Made by a program: the position numbers and the translations under genes | The notes under the pieces: generated by a model | What the model was told of the DNA's origin: nothing | Databases searched by the model: none | The model's input: the letters and a program-made list of their open reading frames with translations, nothing else | DNA from: Paracoccaceae bacterium | GTDB taxonomy: Bacteria; Pseudomonadota; Alphaproteobacteria; Rhodobacterales; Rhodobacteraceae | Length of the DNA: 14,463 bases | NCBI GenBank assembly: GCA_002400675.1 | Contig: NVQY01000157.1 | Span: 1-14,463 of the forward strand | Reading direction: 5' to 3' | In this document: piece after piece, positions 1 to 6,408 of the stretch | How positions within the stretch are numbered: the first letter of the stretch is position 1 | How the letters are laid out: each line of letters begins with the position of its first letter

Positions 1-1
1 C

Positions 2-13
2 TTAGGCTTAAAG
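2..13 (+). promoter_or_regulatory. 12-mer shared with kynU upstream region
   Basis: TTAGGCTTAAAG lies nine bases before the first possible Nudix start codon and occurs again at 3087-3098, inside the inverted repeat upstream of kynU. Here the second arm (CCTAA) is not present downstream, so it is at most a half site. The window edge hides what lies further upstream. Confidence 0.3.
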
Positions 14-21
14 CCAAAAAA

Positions 22-471
22 ATGAAGCAACTTTGGTGTGGTATGCGTTTTAAGATAATTCCAGAAGTTCACCTGTTTTTGAGATCGGGCAATTCGATTC
101 TGATGTTGCGGCGCTACCAAACAGGATACAGAGACGGCTATTATAGCCTGGTGGCCGGGCATGTGGATGGCAATGAAACCTTTCGCGCAGCCATGACCCG
201 CGAAGCGTCAGAAGAGGCAGGTTTGTCAATCCATGCCGATGACATGGAACTCGTTCACACGATCCACCGAATGGCCGATGAAGAGCGGTTGTCGCTGTTT
301 TTTGAGGTTAACAAATGGCAGGGCCAGCCGGTGAACATGGAACCCGAAAAATGCGATGACATTGGCTGGTTCAATATGGATGCGATGCCGGAAAACACCG
401 TGCCATATGTGGCATTAGCAATTCGGCACATTCTGTCGGGCAAAAATTATTCCGAGTATGGTTGGCACTAG
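22..471 (+). CDS. Nudix hydrolase
   Basis: A 149-residue Nudix-family pyrophosphohydrolase, which would cleave a nucleoside diphosphate linked to another moiety; the substrate cannot be told from the sequence. The Nudix box is complete and matches GX5EX7REUXEEXGU: G46, E52, R60-E61, E64-E65, G67-L68, placing the metal-binding glutamates where expected. The protein is only the Nudix fold, with no extra domain and no signal peptide. The start is uncertain: neither the ATG at 22 nor the in-frame ATG at 43 has a clear Shine-Dalgarno sequence. A start at 43 (beginning MRFKIIPEVHL) would give 142 residues and puts the first beta strand at the N-terminus, so it may be the true one. Sampled rows of the gene are about 50-58% GC, against about 65% in kynA next door. 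It converges on kynA with a gap of 96 bases. Confidence 0.92.
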   Translation: MKQLWCGMRFKIIPEVHLFLRSGNSILMLRRYQTGYRDGYYSLVAGHVDGNETFRAAMTREASEEAGLSIHADDMELVHTIHRMADEERLSLFFEVNKWQGQPVNMEPEKCDDIGWFNMDAMPENTVPYVALAIRHILSGKNYSEYGWH

Positions 472-567
472 CGCCGTGGTGGGATGCCCTGCCTTTGACA
501 GAGGGCACCCGCATCGGCGGCTTTCAGTATTTGCGGCCATAGCTGGAAAATTTGCGCAACCCTCCAG

Positions 568-1401
568 TTACAAATCCGTGCGCAGGTGCCACAGTTCGGG
601 AAACAGCTCTACCTCTAACATCCGCTTGAGATAGCTGACCCCGCCGGTGCCGCCGGTGCCGCGTTTAAAGCCGATGATGCGTTCCACCGTTGTTACATGG
701 TTGAACCGCCAGCGGCGAAAGTAATCCTCGAAATCGACCAGCTTTTCCGCCAATTCGTACAATTCCCAGTGGGTGTCGGGGTCGCGGTACACCGTCGCCC
801 ACGCCTGTGTCACCGCTTCACTGGCCTGATATTGCTGCGAGACGTCGCGGTTCAGCACGGCATCCGGCAGCGGAACGGATTTGCCCAACAGCCTCAGCGC
901 CACGTCATACAGCGACGGCTGTGCCAGTTCGGCCGTGAGCAGCGCCAATATGTCCGGGCGATGTTCATGCGGGCGCAGCATCGCCGCGTTGCGGTTGCCC
1001 AGCAGGAATTCCACCAGCCGGTACTGATACGACTGAAACCCGGAACTTTGCCCTAACTGGTCGCGAAACGCCGTGTAATCCGACGGAGTCATCGTCCGCA
1101 GCACGTCCCACGCGTTGTTGAGTTGTTCGAATATCCGCGCCACCCGCGCCAGCATCTTGAAGGCGTGGCGGGTTTTACCTTCCAGCAGACAGGCCCGCGC
1201 CGCCGTCAGTTCATGGATCGCCAGACGCATCCATAGTTCAGAGGTCTGGTGCTGGATGATGAACAGCATTTCATCATGGGTGTCGGTCCGCGTGTGTTGC
1301 GCATCCAGCAGCTTTTCCAGTTGCAGGTAATCGCTATAGGACATGCGCCCGTCAAAGCTCATCTCGGCGCCGTGGTCTTCGGGGTTGATGGGGGTGGTCA
1401 T
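568..1401 (-). CDS. kynA: Tryptophan 2,3-dioxygenase
   Basis: A 277-residue heme dioxygenase that opens the indole ring of L-tryptophan with O2 to give N-formylkynurenine, the first step of the kynurenine pathway; cytosolic and normally a tetramer. Length is normal for bacterial members. Residues matching the known Xanthomonas enzyme are visible: F47 and H51 in the [11 protein letters not shown] block (distal pocket), Y109 and R113 (substrate carboxylate), H235 in the RWRFNH block (proximal heme ligand) and T249 in the Gly/Thr-rich loop (GTGGTGG). Offsets between these residues agree with the family (H235 to T249 is 14, as in H240 to T254). It is the last gene of kynU-GNAT-kynA; its ATG overlaps the GNAT stop as ATGA, with a GGGA ribosome site about eight bases upstream. 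The assignment is firm. Confidence 0.98.
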   Translation of the reverse strand: MTTPINPEDHGAEMSFDGRMSYSDYLQLEKLLDAQHTRTDTHDEMLFIIQHQTSELWMRLAIHELTAARACLLEGKTRHAFKMLARVARIFEQLNNAWDVLRTMTPSDYTAFRDQLGQSSGFQSYQYRLVEFLLGNRNAAMLRPHEHRPDILALLTAELAQPSLYDVALRLLGKSVPLPDAVLNRDVSQQYQASEAVTQAWATVYRDPDTHWELYELAEKLVDFEDYFRRWRFNHVTTVERIIGFKRGTGGTGGVSYLKRMLEVELFPELWHLRTDL

Positions 1402-1877
1402 GGTGTGGTTCCCAATGTCAGGGACATGGCAAAGCGTTTCAGCGCCTCGCCGTTTCTGTCAACGGTTTCAGAATGGTCGACCTGCCAGCCTTGGCGCGCA
1501 AAGAACGGCTGCGCCAACAGGCTGGCATGGGTCGTCAGGCGGGTTAGACCGCGCGCAACCGCCCATTCAAAGAGGCGCTCATACATAGCTTGCGCCACGC
1601 CGCGACCCATCCAGCGGGGCCGCACAAAGGCAAGGTCGATGTAGCCTTGCGGTGTGGCCCCCATGAAACCGGCGATGTCGCCGTCACCTTGCGCGACCCA
1701 TATTTCAAGTGCGGCCAACTGGTCGGGCCAGCTTGCGCGCATGTCCGGTTCGGGCGCCCACGCAAGGCGCTGGGCGCGGGTATAGTGGTTGGCCGCGCCG
1801 ACCCGTATGGCGTCGATAAAGATCGCGTAAAGCGCGGCTGCATCCTTGGGGTCATATGCGCGAACCTCGACATTCAC
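1398..1877 (-). CDS. GNAT-family N-acetyltransferase
   Basis: A 159-residue single-domain GNAT acetyltransferase. The acetyl-CoA pyrophosphate-binding motif R/QxxGxG/A is present as R88-W-M-G91-R-G93, and the later block [12 protein letters not shown] (about 120-131) is the usual C-terminal strand-helix seen in YafP-like members. The substrate is unknown. The start is a GTG at 1877 that overlaps the kynU stop (GTGA); its own stop overlaps the kynA ATG (ATGA). This double overlap means translation is coupled and the protein is made in step with the two kynurenine-pathway enzymes. By inference it could acetylate an amine or amino acid in or near that pathway, but the sequence does not show which. 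It is not a formamidase, so it does not fill the missing step between KynA and KynU. Confidence 0.91.
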   Translation of the reverse strand: MNVEVRAYDPKDAAALYAIFIDAIRVGAANHYTRAQRLAWAPEPDMRASWPDQLAALEIWVAQGDGDIAGFMGATPQGYIDLAFVRPRWMGRGVAQAMYERLFEWAVARGLTRLTTHASLLAQPFFARQGWQVDHSETVDRNGEALKRFAMSLTLGTTP

Positions 1878-3067
1878 GTCACCGCGGCGCGGATTTTATA
1901 CTCTGGGCGGTCCCAAAGCTGGTTGTTCATCACGTTCGATATGATGTCGATTGCGCCGCGAACGTCGCCCTCGTCGATGTATAGCGGGGTAAAGCCGAAC
2001 CGCATGATATCGGGCGCGCGGAAATCGCCTATAACGCCACGCGCGATCAGGGCCTGCATCGCCGCGTAGCCATCGGCAAAGGCAAACGACACCTGCGAGC
2101 CGCGCGCGTTGGCGTCGCGCGGGCTGGCCAGGGACAGCATCGGGCAGGCGGCCTCGACCCCGGCAATGAACATGTCGGTCAGGGCCATGGACTGGGCGCG
2201 CAGGTCGGCCATGTCGACCATGTCCCAGACATCCATTGCCGCGCTTAGTGCCGCCATTTGCAGGATCGGCGGGGTGCCGACGCGCAGGCGTTCGGCCCCC
2301 GGATTGGGACGGTACTCAAGGTCAAAGGCAAACGGGGCCTCGTGCCCCTGCCAGCCCGAGAGGATGGTGGAAACGCGGGTCGCATGGCGCGGGGCCACAT
2401 AGATAAAGGCCGGGGCACCGGGGCCGCCGTTAAGGTATTTGTAAGTGCAGCCCACGGCGAAATCCGCCCCCGCACCGGCCAGATCGACCGGCAAGGCCCC
2501 GGCGGAATGGGCCAGATCCCAGACCGTCACAACGCCCGCCGCATGGGCGCGCCGGGTCAGGTCGGCCATGTCATGCAAGCGCCCGGTGCGGTAATCGACC
2601 TGCGTCAGCATCAGCACGGCGACATCCTCGTCGATTGCCGAGGCAATCTCCTCGGGGGTGACAACGCGCAGTTCGTGGCCTTTGCCGAGCGCTTTGATCA
2701 GCCCTTCGGCCATGTAAAGGTCGGTGGGAAAGTTGCCGCTGTCGCTAAGGATCACCCGGCGGTCGGGGCGCATTTCCAGCCCTGCGGCCAGCGCCTGAAA
2801 CACTTTGATCGACAGGGTATCGCCCATCACCACATGGCCGGGTTCCGCCCCGATCAACCCGCCGATCCGATCGCCAAGAGCCATCGGCAGCGCCATCCAC
2901 CCCGCCTTGTTCCAGCCGGTGATCAGCATCTCGCCCCATTGATCCGTCACCGTGCGGGCCACCGCATCGGCCGCGCCTTTTGGCAACGCGCCCAGCGAGT
3001 TACCGTCGAGATAGATCATGCCCTTGGGCAGGTGAAACATTGCCTTGGTGGCTGCGAAATCGGTCAT
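1874..3067 (-). CDS. kynU: Kynureninase
   Basis: A 397-residue PLP enzyme that hydrolyses L-kynurenine to anthranilate and L-alanine. The fold-type I aminotransferase landmarks are all present: YLDGNSLG at 19-26, the phosphate-side segment around 82-88, W183-D184-L185-A186-H187 with the Asp that contacts the pyridine nitrogen, and the PLP Schiff-base lysine K210 in CTYKYLNGGPGAPAF. Length is close to the usual 400-416. It is the first gene of the three-gene operon with the GNAT protein and kynA, all overlapping by four bases. The start ATG at 3067 has only a weak purine stretch upstream. A 76-base gap separates it from the SDR gene on the same strand and carries a TTAGG-N13-CCTAA inverted repeat, suggesting its own regulated promoter. 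Kynurenine monooxygenase is not in the window, so the likely product route is anthranilate rather than NAD synthesis. Confidence 0.98.
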   Translation of the reverse strand: MTDFAATKAMFHLPKGMIYLDGNSLGALPKGAADAVARTVTDQWGEMLITGWNKAGWMALPMALGDRIGGLIGAEPGHVVMGDTLSIKVFQALAAGLEMRPDRRVILSDSGNFPTDLYMAEGLIKALGKGHELRVVTPEEIASAIDEDVAVLMLTQVDYRTGRLHDMADLTRRAHAAGVVTVWDLAHSAGALPVDLAGAGADFAVGCTYKYLNGGPGAPAFIYVAPRHATRVSTILSGWQGHEAPFAFDLEYRPNPGAERLRVGTPPILQMAALSAAMDVWDMVDMADLRAQSMALTDMFIAGVEAACPMLSLASPRDANARGSQVSFAFADGYAAMQALIARGVIGDFRAPDIMRFGFTPLYIDEGDVRGAIDIISNVMNNQLWDRPEYKIRAAVT

Positions 3068-3086
3068 GGTATCTGGCGCTCTTGTT

Positions 3087-3109
3087 TTAGGCTTAAAGTA
3101 TTTTCCTAA
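3087..3109. promoter_or_regulatory. Inverted repeat upstream of kynU, candidate operator
   Basis: TTAGG (3087-3091) and CCTAA (3105-3109) form perfect 5-bp arms around an AT-rich 13-base centre, 20-42 bases upstream of the kynU ATG. Short inverted arms around an AT-rich core are the style of Lrp/AsnC-family operators, and Lrp-family regulators (KynR in Pseudomonas) are known to control kyn genes. No regulator gene is in the window, so the link is inference. Confidence 0.45.
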
Positions 3110-3143
3110 GAGCTACCCCGATCTCGCGAGCCTGTCCAGAGGT

Positions 3144-3896
3144 CTACATCTGCCCGCCGGTGATTTCGATGGCTTGTCCGTTGACGCTCTCAGACCCCGG
3201 GCGCACCAGCCACAGGGCAGCGGCGGCGATTTCGGACGGGGCGATCAGGCGTTTGTGCGGGTTGGCACCGACCATGACCTGGCGGGCGGCGTCCTTGTCC
3301 ATACCGGTGCGGGCCATGATGCGGGCGATGTTTTCGGGGATGATATCGGTATCCACATAGCCCGGACACAGCGCGTTAAAGGTGATGGGGCTGGTGATGT
3401 AATCCTCGCTAAGGGCGCGGATCATCCCAATCATCCCGTGTTTCGAGGCGCTGTAACAGGACGCGCCCTTCAACCCTTTCACCCCGGCCATCGAAGATAT
3501 GGCAATGACCCGGCCCCAATCGGTCTGTTGCATCGACTTCAGACATTCGCGGATGGTCAGGAACGCGCCGTCCAGATTGGTGGCCATCATGTTGCGCCAG
3601 AATTCCATGTCGGTCTTGGGCAAAGCGCGCCCTTCGGCCACCCCGGCGTTTGGCACGCAGATCTGGATAGGGCCGCGGGCCTGAACGGCGGCTTCGGTCT
3701 TGGCAATCACGTCCGCCTCGTCGCGCACATCCATTGTCAGACCGGTCAGGCCATCCCCGGCCACCTTGTCCAGAACCTCTTGTCTGCGCCCGGTGATGGT
3801 CACTTGTGCGCCTTCGTCTGCAAGGGCGCGGGCGATAGCCAGCCCGATGCCGGTCCCGCCGCCGGTGACCAATGCGTGTTTGCCGTTCAATGTCAT
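3144..3896 (-). CDS. Short-chain dehydrogenase/reductase (SDR)
   Basis: A 250-residue classical SDR, an NAD(P)-dependent oxidoreductase of the 3-ketoacyl reductase/3-hydroxyacyl dehydrogenase type. The Rossmann glycine motif TGGGTGIG is at 11-18, the NAG motif at 83-85, and the catalytic set is N107, S135, Y148 and K152 (YSASK). After the second strand it has GRR (36-38) instead of an acidic residue, which favours NADP(H). Substrate is unknown. It lies 76 bases upstream of kynU on the same strand, so it could be read into the kyn operon, and it is divergent from the MBL-fold gene with a 140-base shared upstream region. One possibility, only inferred, is a role in handling anthranilate-derived CoA intermediates; nothing in the protein proves that. 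Confidence 0.94.
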   Translation of the reverse strand: MTLNGKHALVTGGGTGIGLAIARALADEGAQVTITGRRQEVLDKVAGDGLTGLTMDVRDEADVIAKTEAAVQARGPIQICVPNAGVAEGRALPKTDMEFWRNMMATNLDGAFLTIRECLKSMQQTDWGRVIAISSMAGVKGLKGASCYSASKHGMIGMIRALSEDYITSPITFNALCPGYVDTDIIPENIARIMARTGMDKDAARQVMVGANPHKRLIAPSEIAAAALWLVRPGSESVNGQAIEITGGQM

Positions 3897-3980
3897 GTGT
3901 TTCCCTTTCGTGGTTTCGTAACCCTAACGCCACCGGGTGCCAGAGCAAGGCCGCGCAGGGGAACATATTCTTTACTTACC

Positions 3981-3998
3981 CATTCGCCCGAGTGAATG
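3981..3998. promoter_or_regulatory. CATTC-N8-GAATG inverted repeat in divergent promoter region
   Basis: Perfect 5-bp arms CATTC (3981-3985) and GAATG (3994-3998) separated by eight bases, in the intergenic region between the divergent SDR and MBL-fold genes. The site is 39 bases upstream of the MBL start codon. The form is like a dimeric repressor (TetR- or MarR-type) operator, but no regulator gene is nearby. Confidence 0.3.
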
Positions 3999-4036
3999 TG
4001 ACAGCAACAAAACATCTTTCGGGGAGGGAAGAACAC

Positions 4037-4984
4037 GTGAAATATCTACTCGCAGTCATATTCAGCCTGTTTGCCAATATCGCTTTGGCAACCGAACTGA
4101 TTGCCGATCAGTATCCACAATCAGAGCTTTATTCAAAACCAGTCGAGGTCATTCCCGGCGTGTTCAGCGCGATTGGCGCGACCCAACCGCCAAGCTATGA
4201 AAACGCGGGCCACAACAACAACCTGTCGTTCATCGTCACCGATGAAGGCGTGGTGGTGATCAATGGCGGGGCATCGAACCGGCTGGCGGCGGCGCTGCAT
4301 GAGGAAATCCGCAAGGTGACGGATCAGCCCGTCGTTCTGGTGATCAACGAGAACGGGCAGGGGCACGCGATGCTGGGCAACGGCTATTGGCGCGATCTGG
4401 GGGTGGATGTGTTGGCGCATGTGGATGCGGTGGCTGAAACCGTCGAGAACGCCGATGCCATCCTGACCCGGATGCAAAGTTACAACGGCGATCAGGCGGG
4501 CGATACAAGGGTGGAACCGGCCAACCTGTCGTTCGAGGATAGCTATGACATCTCGCTGGGCGGGGTCGAGATCAAGGTGCTGTACCTTGGCCCGGCCCAC
4601 AGCCCCGGTGACACACAGGTATGGATACCGCAATGGGATTTCATGATCACCGGCGACATCGCCTTTCATGAACGCATGCCGCCGATCTTTGCCGATACCT
4701 GTTCCAAATGCTGGCTGGAAACATGGGAGACCAAGTTAGAGCCAATGAACCCGACCTATATCATCCCCGGTCATGGCCACCCCACCAACATGGCGCAGGT
4801 GCGCCGGTTCACCCGGGATTATCTGGTCGATCTGCGCGGCAAAATTGGCGCGCATATCGAAGCGGGCGGTGATCTGGCGGGCGCGTATTATGTGGATCAG
4901 TCCAGATGGTCGAAACTGCACACGTTCAAAGATCTGGCCACGCGCAACGCCGGGCAGGTATTTGTGGAAATGGAATGGGAATGA
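4037..4984 (+). CDS. Exported metallo-beta-lactamase-fold protein with altered metal motif
   Basis: A 315-residue MBL-fold protein related in layout to the SoxH/quinoprotein-relay hydrolases. The GTG at 4037 is chosen because a strong ribosome site (GGGGAGGGAA, 4021-4030) precedes it and the protein then opens with a signal peptide (residues 1-18, KYLLAVIFSLFANIALA then T). In the place of the usual HxHxDH metal motif, just before a Gly-Asn, it has N106-G-Q-G-H110-A. The later ligand positions are kept: H188 in GPAHSPGD, D207 in ITGD, H246 in IPGHGH. A CxxCW motif (C222-S-K-C225-W226) follows the second ligand region. By inference it binds metal differently or has another chemistry, in the periplasm. 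It is divergent from the SDR gene. Substrate unknown. Confidence 0.86.
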   Translation: MKYLLAVIFSLFANIALATELIADQYPQSELYSKPVEVIPGVFSAIGATQPPSYENAGHNNNLSFIVTDEGVVVINGGASNRLAAALHEEIRKVTDQPVVLVINENGQGHAMLGNGYWRDLGVDVLAHVDAVAETVENADAILTRMQSYNGDQAGDTRVEPANLSFEDSYDISLGGVEIKVLYLGPAHSPGDTQVWIPQWDFMITGDIAFHERMPPIFADTCSKCWLETWETKLEPMNPTYIIPGHGHPTNMAQVRRFTRDYLVDLRGKIGAHIEAGGDLAGAYYVDQSRWSKLHTFKDLATRNAGQVFVEMEWE

Positions 4985-5232
4985 CCCTGCGGACTGCCCT
5001 GCCACGCGCCAATGACGTCCGGTCCGTGATTGCGCCCGGCTCACCCCGTCTGGTGGCAATGCCGGGTTTTCCCCGATTTAGCGACCTTGCGCCGGGGGCT
5101 GCGCGTCGGCCTGTTCCCTCAAAACCTGATGTTCACGCCGAATCTGGGGGGGGGCCGGGCGATCTGCTGTGGTTCGCCATGGACCTTCCTGAACAGGGGT
5201 GGCTTGAAAGTGCCGGGCGAAACTGTATCTGA
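4981..5232 (+). CDS. Doubtful 83-residue ORF coupled to the MBL gene
   Basis: This is the only candidate in the roughly 300-base gap between the MBL gene and the next membrane-protein gene. Its ATG overlaps the MBL stop as ATGA and is preceded by a purine-rich stretch (GGAATGGGA), which is how coupled genes begin. The product is hydrophilic and rich in Pro, Arg and Gly, ends in NCI, and shows no domain, signal peptide or membrane segment I recognise. A run of nine G (5146-5154) lies inside it. It could be a small real gene, a decayed one, or chance; high-GC DNA gives open frames easily. Confidence 0.2.
   Translation: MTLRTALPRANDVRSVIAPGSPRLVAMPGFPRFSDLAPGAARRPVPSKPDVHAESGGGPGDLLWFAMDLPEQGWLESAGRNCI
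5146..5154 (+). repeat. G9 homopolymer tract
   Basis: Nine consecutive G residues within the doubtful ORF at 4981-5232. Tracts of this length are prone to polymerase slippage and to sequencing error. Loss of a single G would join the frame that starts at 4981 to the frame of the methyltransferase-like gene ending at 5740, because that frame is open from 5030 onward. Confidence 0.9.
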
Positions 5233-5281
5233 ACAGGCAAGCATACCGGCGCGATCAAGCGCGCCCACACAGGAGAGACCG

Positions 5282-5740
5282 ATGAGCCCCACAAAATGGA
5301 TCGACATGCCGCCCGTGTGGCTAGCCCTCTTTATCGCCCTCGCGTGGGGGCAGGCGACCTATTACCCCATGGGGCTGAGTTTTGGCTATACATGGGCCGG
5401 CCTGCTGGGCGGGGTGCTGGTGGGGGGCGGTCTGGTGCTGATGGCGCTGGCCCTTGCCGAATTCCGCAAGGCCCGCACCACGATCGTTCCCCACAACACC
5501 CCCAGCGCGCTGATCCAGTCGGGCATCTTCAGCCGCACCCGCAACCCGATCTATCTGGGGGATGCCTTGGTTCTGGCCGGGTTGATCCTGCGGTTTGACG
5601 CGGTGCTGGCGCTGCCGCTGGTGCCGATCTTTGTCTGGGTGATCGAACGCCGCTTTATCGCCCCCGAAGAAGGCCGGATGCGCCGCGAATTTCGCAAGAC
5701 ATTTGCCTTGTACGAGAAAAAGGTGCGGCGCTGGGTCTGA
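5282..5740 (+). CDS. Isoprenylcysteine carboxyl methyltransferase-family membrane protein
   Basis: A 152-residue integral membrane protein of the ICMT/PEMT-like methyltransferase family. Hydrophobic segments lie at about 11-29, 37-58, 92-104 and 107-124. The family signature is present: H71 in IVPH, the S85-R-T-R-N-P-I-Y-L-G stretch (85-94), the paired acids E129-E130 and a basic C-terminus (KKVRRWV). These form the SAM-binding part in known members. The ATG at 5282 is chosen because AGGAGAG (5271-5277) precedes it at the right distance, although the frame is open further upstream. The true substrate in bacteria is usually unknown; the family name does not imply prenylated proteins here. It ends two bases short of the convergent rhodanese gene, so there is no room for a separate terminator between them. 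Confidence 0.89.
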   Translation: MSPTKWIDMPPVWLALFIALAWGQATYYPMGLSFGYTWAGLLGGVLVGGGLVLMALALAEFRKARTTIVPHNTPSALIQSGIFSRTRNPIYLGDALVLAGLILRFDAVLALPLVPIFVWVIERRFIAPEEGRMRREFRKTFALYEKKVRRWV

Positions 5741-5742
5741 TC

Positions 5743-6270
5743 CTAAGGCAGAACGGCGTTGCGACGTTCAACTATGTTGGTCATCGTGCCTTCATAGGTT
5801 GGCAATCCGCGTTTGATCCAGCCTTGCCCGTTTGGCCCGCCGACCATGCCTTCGCTGACATCGACCAGACCGGGAAATCCCTGACCGGTGAGGGCGGAGG
5901 TGACATAGGACGACCGACCGCCCGTGGCGCAGATCAGGGCAATCGGCGTGTCCGGGTTGGCCTGACGCAGCGCCACCAGAGATTTCACAAAGCTTTCTTC
6001 GCGCATGTCCAGCGCTATCGCACCTTCGCCGACGCGGGTCTCAAGCCATTCCTCGGGCCTGCGGATATCGACCAGAATGATCTCGCCCGCCTGCACGGCC
6101 GCATAGGCGGCGTCGGCGGCTATCTTTTTATTGGGAACGGCAGGGCTGTCATGCCCCGCCTGAACCGGCAACGCCGAGGTCAAAATAAACGCCCCCAACA
6201 GTCCCGCGCCAAGGGCAAGGAACGATCGACGGGATCGGATCGGTGTGAAAATGGTGACTTCTGGTCGCAT
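5743..6270 (-). CDS. Tat-exported rhodanese (sulfurtransferase)
   Basis: A 175-residue single-domain rhodanese. The N-terminus carries a twin-arginine signal: S13-R14-R15-S16-F17-L18 followed by a hydrophobic stretch to about residue 37 (ALPVQA, likely cleaved near 38), so the protein should be folded in the cytosol and sent to the periplasm. The active-site loop is C114-A-T-G-G-R119, the standard six-residue loop with catalytic Cys and closing Arg, so it is probably an active thiosulfate- or persulfide-type sulfur carrier. The family DIRRPEEW segment is at 68-75. The ATG at 6270 is chosen over the upstream ATG at 6339 because GGAG sits eight bases before it and the signal then begins properly. 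It is convergent with the methyltransferase-like gene and divergent from pntA. Confidence 0.93.
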   Translation of the reverse strand: MRPEVTIFTPIRSRRSFLALGAGLLGAFILTSALPVQAGHDSPAVPNKKIAADAAYAAVQAGEIILVDIRRPEEWLETRVGEGAIALDMREESFVKSLVALRQANPDTPIALICATGGRSSYVTSALTGQGFPGLVDVSEGMVGGPNGQGWIKRGLPTYEGTMTNIVERRNAVLP

Positions 6271-6324
6271 ATAAGCTACTCCGGATTGATTTTGACTTGA
6301 ATGTGTATAAGCCGTTTGGTTCTG

Positions 6325-6358
6325 TTGCAAAGTATGCAAAAGATTGCATCTGATGCAA
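6325..6358. promoter_or_regulatory. Array of four TGCA-centred hexamers upstream of pntA
   Basis: TTGCAA (6325-6330), ATGCAA (6334-6339), TTGCAT (6344-6349) and ATGCAA (6353-6358) are spaced 9, 10 and 9 bases start to start, about one helical turn. Neighbouring units make perfect inverted repeats: ATGCAA-N4-TTGCAT and TTGCAT-N3-ATGCAA. The array lies between the divergent rhodanese and pntA genes, 51 bases upstream of the pntA start. It looks like a multi-dimer operator; the regulator is unknown. Confidence 0.6.
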
Positions 6359-6408
6359 GTGGGATCACCATTGCGTGTGTCGCAGGGGCGGACAGGGAGG
6401 AACGGGAC

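Noticed and set aside
485..507. TGCCCT/AGGGCA hairpin between the Nudix gene and kynA
   Set aside because: Only six pairs and no T run on either strand, so it is not a convincing terminator.
2258..3109. Long plus-strand frames opposite kynU (283 residues) and opposite SDR (316 residues)
   Set aside because: They are antisense to clear enzymes, have no domain or ribosome site, and are the usual by-product of GC-rich codon use.
3872..4036. Upstream extension of the MBL-fold protein
   Set aside because: It would overlap the start of the SDR gene and bury the signal peptide; the GTG at 4037 has a strong ribosome site.
5217..5232. C-terminal NCI of the doubtful ORF as a prenylation-type tail for the nearby ICMT-like protein
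   Set aside because: It is not a CaaX box, the ORF itself is doubtful, and bacterial ICMT-family proteins are not known to act on such tails.
6271..6339. Longer rhodanese start at 6339
   Set aside because: It would put 23 residues in front of the Tat signal; GGAG is placed correctly for the ATG at 6270.
6301..6408. N-terminal extension of PntA from the ATG at 6301
   Set aside because: The extra 36 residues are unlike any PntA, cover the TGCA array, and the GTG at 6409 has a good ribosome site and gives the normal family N-terminus.
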